From positions 62,001 through 126,000 of the forward strand of contig MKWG01000046.1 of NCBI GenBank assembly GCA_001899685.1: a stretch of 64,000 nt of DNA, written 5' to 3'. The DNA is from Sphingobacteriales bacterium 44-15. GTDB taxonomy: Bacteria > Bacteroidota > Bacteroidia > Chitinophagales > Chitinophagaceae. The position numbers and the translations under genes are program-made. Positions 63,301 to 64,000 of this stretch are shown here, in pieces. The notes below the pieces were generated by a model. The model did not search any database. It was not told the origin of the DNA and saw only the letters and a list, made by a program, of their open reading frames with translations. The stretch's first letter is position 1, and the number at the start of each line of letters is the position of its first letter.

Positions 63301-63847
63301 AAGAACATTTGCAGTATTGCCCCTGAGGTCTCTTTCTCTTTCGGGCCGCCTCAATGAGGCTGCACATCAGAATGAGCTTACCATGAAATTGGAGAATGAT
63401 GAGCCTGCCACTTATTATCTTGAAAATAAGACCGGGGAAAATGGAGAATGGCAGGTGATAGATGAAAAACAACTGCCGGGAGCAGCAACGGAGCAATCGT
63501 ATATTTTTTACCATCATAATCCTCTTCCTGCCACAAATTTCTACCGTATCAAATGGCAGGAGAATGCCGGGGGCTGGAAGTATTCCAATATAGTACAGCT
63601 TAAAAATGCGCAGGTCAATGCGGTAACGGTTGCGCCTAACCCGGCCCGGGACTTTTTCTCCGTTATGCTGAAGCAAAAGCCTTCAACTCCTATACTATGG
63701 ACACTGGCTGATGCCGGCGGCAAAGTGGTGCAGCGGGGGAAAATATCAGATAACCGTGCAGATATTGCGGTAAATGAATTTCCTGCAGGGGTATATTTCT
63801 TCAGCATGGATAACGCTCAAAGCTTCAGGATTGCAGTGATTAAATAA
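60344..63847 (+). CDS. Secreted polysaccharide lyase family 8 (chondroitinase/hyaluronidase-like), T9SS substrate
   Basis: An 1167-residue secreted enzyme. A signal peptide ends near residue 34 (FCLVFICTAYS); the ATG at 60368 gives a shorter n-region and is an alternative start. The N-terminal jelly-roll (LRWDWQPGDTL to IYLDNLEYM) is the lyase_N domain of chondroitin-ABC-type enzymes. The (alpha/alpha) toroid carries SFHHGTHYNAYMYSME (about 440-453) and SLTGRHPFE (about 500), where the His, Tyr and Arg of PL8 catalysis fall. Beta-sandwich domains follow. The end (NAVTVAPNPARDFFSV to GVYFFSM..AVIK) is a type IX secretion sorting domain. No polysaccharide utilisation genes flank it. Confidence 0.88.
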   Translation: MREYPSRVMRIPNLIFRRALCILFCLVFICTAYSQPDLETSVPSNFTAVKGTLSISNRHFRLGQQSLRWDWQPGDTLHIELSSSETNAINQDLDNWRKGHFGVWVHNEAASKDTFEFQFLNNAGIDRYRFRFNINYHGWRRLLHGYLNDMLQGTGNKNMGHTIYLLAPKTGSGSIYLDNLEYMRDYDFKQSDDVMPDLYEAAPIKDFITSDFYYKAYYATPLDKTDNPTATELEGVALIRQRIKSSGLGVAPTASELSAANSAYSNYNIVVTGNTIKGKIITNPKEIGDMMSTFTRSYVHNNNTDSRDKAINLLKLLIDCGFAGGSGLWFAGGSSGYDQMKFFTSLINADFITDTDLRYDLWHWLSWCTGTGLAWEDETNGLFDTDNIATLQDAYFAMFLFSPDDVTAVNDLKRFKAYLEKYLQNQKGTADGIKVDGTSFHHGTHYNAYMYSMEILITPILSTLRQTPFQINKQAYDNLVKAAYAESIMSNIIYYANSLTGRHPFETITYYNEPAFSELTYIGGEIQNTEFDPVVSGIHSRMYSYGKKIGGIGAEPFPSGFWQMNYSPLAMYRRDNWAACIKGINNAFWATETYTSDNRYGRYQGYGALEILYSSEWPNELKPSGMTATGWDWNKVPGTTSIVYPFDSLNLSASVNNLEERSMLNFAGGVKFGVPSETAPSDVILQDLHGDYGLYGLNFRQSDLSITHSSSFVFRKSYFCFGRRIVCVGSNINNNRSWRNTITTLFQVTLPETSSAVTVDGSAKTGFPFAQTLSKTSAHWLRDTYSTGYYVLAGNTIQVEKKSQTSPDQSGNGVTTTANYTNAYIDHDVAPKDGKYAYVVIPKTTDAAMAQFASNMSSPSTREFDILQQDASAHIIRENATGVTGYSLFEVNTNLTGNDYIKGNTVPCVAMLRVKDDTMTISVVNPDINLVNNVSTAVPITIHLYGGWLKANNKPAKYASLVSSGSEETLVQFTAADGLPAEIVLVRTFAVLPLRSLSLSGRLNEAAHQNELTMKLENDEPATYYLENKTGENGEWQVIDEKQLPGAATEQSYIFYHHNPLPATNFYRIKWQENAGGWKYSNIVQLKNAQVNAVTVAPNPARDFFSVMLKQKPSTPILWTLADAGGKVVQRGKISDNRADIAVNEFPAGVYFFSMDNAQSFRIAVIK

Positions 63848-63856
63848 ATAAACGCT

Positions 63857-63864
63857 TACCTTTG
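63857..63864 (+). promoter_or_regulatory. Putative -7 box of lepA
   Basis: TACCTTTG, an exact TAnnTTTG match, 28 bp before the lepA start codon. Confidence 0.45.
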
Positions 63865-63892
63865 CGCATCCTAAAAACGACGGGAACCGTTC

Positions 63893-64000
63893 ATGAAGCA
63901 TATCCGGAATTTTTGTATCATCGCGCATATTGACCATGGTAAAAGCACCCTGGCAGATCGTCTTTTGCAGGCAACCAATACCATCTCCGACAGGGAAATG
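63893..64000 (+). CDS. lepA: Elongation factor 4 (LepA), cut by window edge
   Basis: Only the first 36 codons are inside the window. They show the EF4 N-terminus and P-loop ([20 protein letters not shown]) and the switch-I approach (TISDREM), which is specific for LepA among translational GTPases. The protein acts on stalled or mistranslocated ribosomes and on the membrane. Confidence 0.9.
   Translation, partial: MKHIRNFCIIAHIDHGKSTLADRLLQATNTISDREM

Overview
The window looks like a chromosomal segment of a Bacteroidota bacterium, most likely of the family Chitinophagaceae (the family placement is inference). The evidence is a SusC/SusD pair with its own ECF sigma factor and FecR anti-sigma, a type IX secretion C-terminal domain on a large polysaccharide lyase, many Bacteroidota-type exported proteins and DUF families (DUF1080, DUF2961/GH172, DUF4251, DUF4256, DUF6799), TAnnTTTG-type promoter boxes and few clear Shine-Dalgarno sequences. 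I see no rRNA, tRNA, CRISPR array, prophage or insertion sequence.

Layout. 1-4.8 kb: a truncated exported helical protein with a twin palindromic operator in front of it, an outer-membrane barrel protein, an overlapping serine acetyltransferase/cysteine synthase pair, a YebC-type regulator and a beta-carbonic anhydrase. 4.9-9.5 kb: an overlapping operon of an exported PIG-L deacetylase, two tiny membrane proteins and a sodium:solute symporter. 9.6-15.5 kb: two tandem GYF_2-like tail-anchored proteins and a 1288-residue AsmA-like protein. 15.6-20.9 kb (minus strand): a GMC oxidoreductase with its gluconate-2-dehydrogenase-subunit-3-like partner, GNAT, VOC, PEP-mutase-family and thioredoxin-like genes. 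20.9-24.1 kb: esterase, DUF6786-like lipoprotein and FAH-family hydrolase, ending at a strong bidirectional terminator. 24.2-31 kb (minus): SusD, SusC, FecR and ECF sigma, followed on the plus strand by a GDPD-type phosphodiesterase. 32.2-33.3 kb: a mobile mystery protein A/B (HTH + Fic) pair with three evenly spaced operator sites. 33.4-43.4 kb: a plus-strand carbohydrate cluster (DUF1080, two GH116-like enzymes, GH172, exported Gfo/Idh/MocA protein, DUF1080 lipoprotein). 43.5-56.2 kb: mixed housekeeping (phosphoesterase, DUF6799 lipoprotein, esterase, a decayed gene, DUF4256, glutathione peroxidase, proB-proA, tagaturonate reductase, DUF4251, AEC transporter, MscS channel, galactokinase). 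56.2-64 kb: a second Gfo/Idh/MocA enzyme, an exported sugar-isomerase-like protein, an acyl-CoA-binding protein, a sterol-desaturase-family enzyme, a T9SS-secreted family-8 polysaccharide lyase and the start of lepA.

How the genes may work together. The set GMC dehydrogenase + subunit 3, two Gfo/Idh/MocA proteins, two DUF1080 proteins and a PF01261-type isomerase-like protein is the combination known for glycoside breakdown through 3-keto intermediates; with GH116 and GH172 enzymes nearby it suggests a periplasmic route for unusual glycosides. This is inference from families and location signals.

A second theme is non-coding. More than ten gaps contain short degenerate words of one recurring family (GTGAAAGGTGAGA-, CCTGAAACCTGTAAC-, AGTGGTAAG- and ACGCAAAG-like), often arranged as imperfect inverted repeats just after stop codons. 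In one case the repeat supplies the last codons and the stop of a gene.
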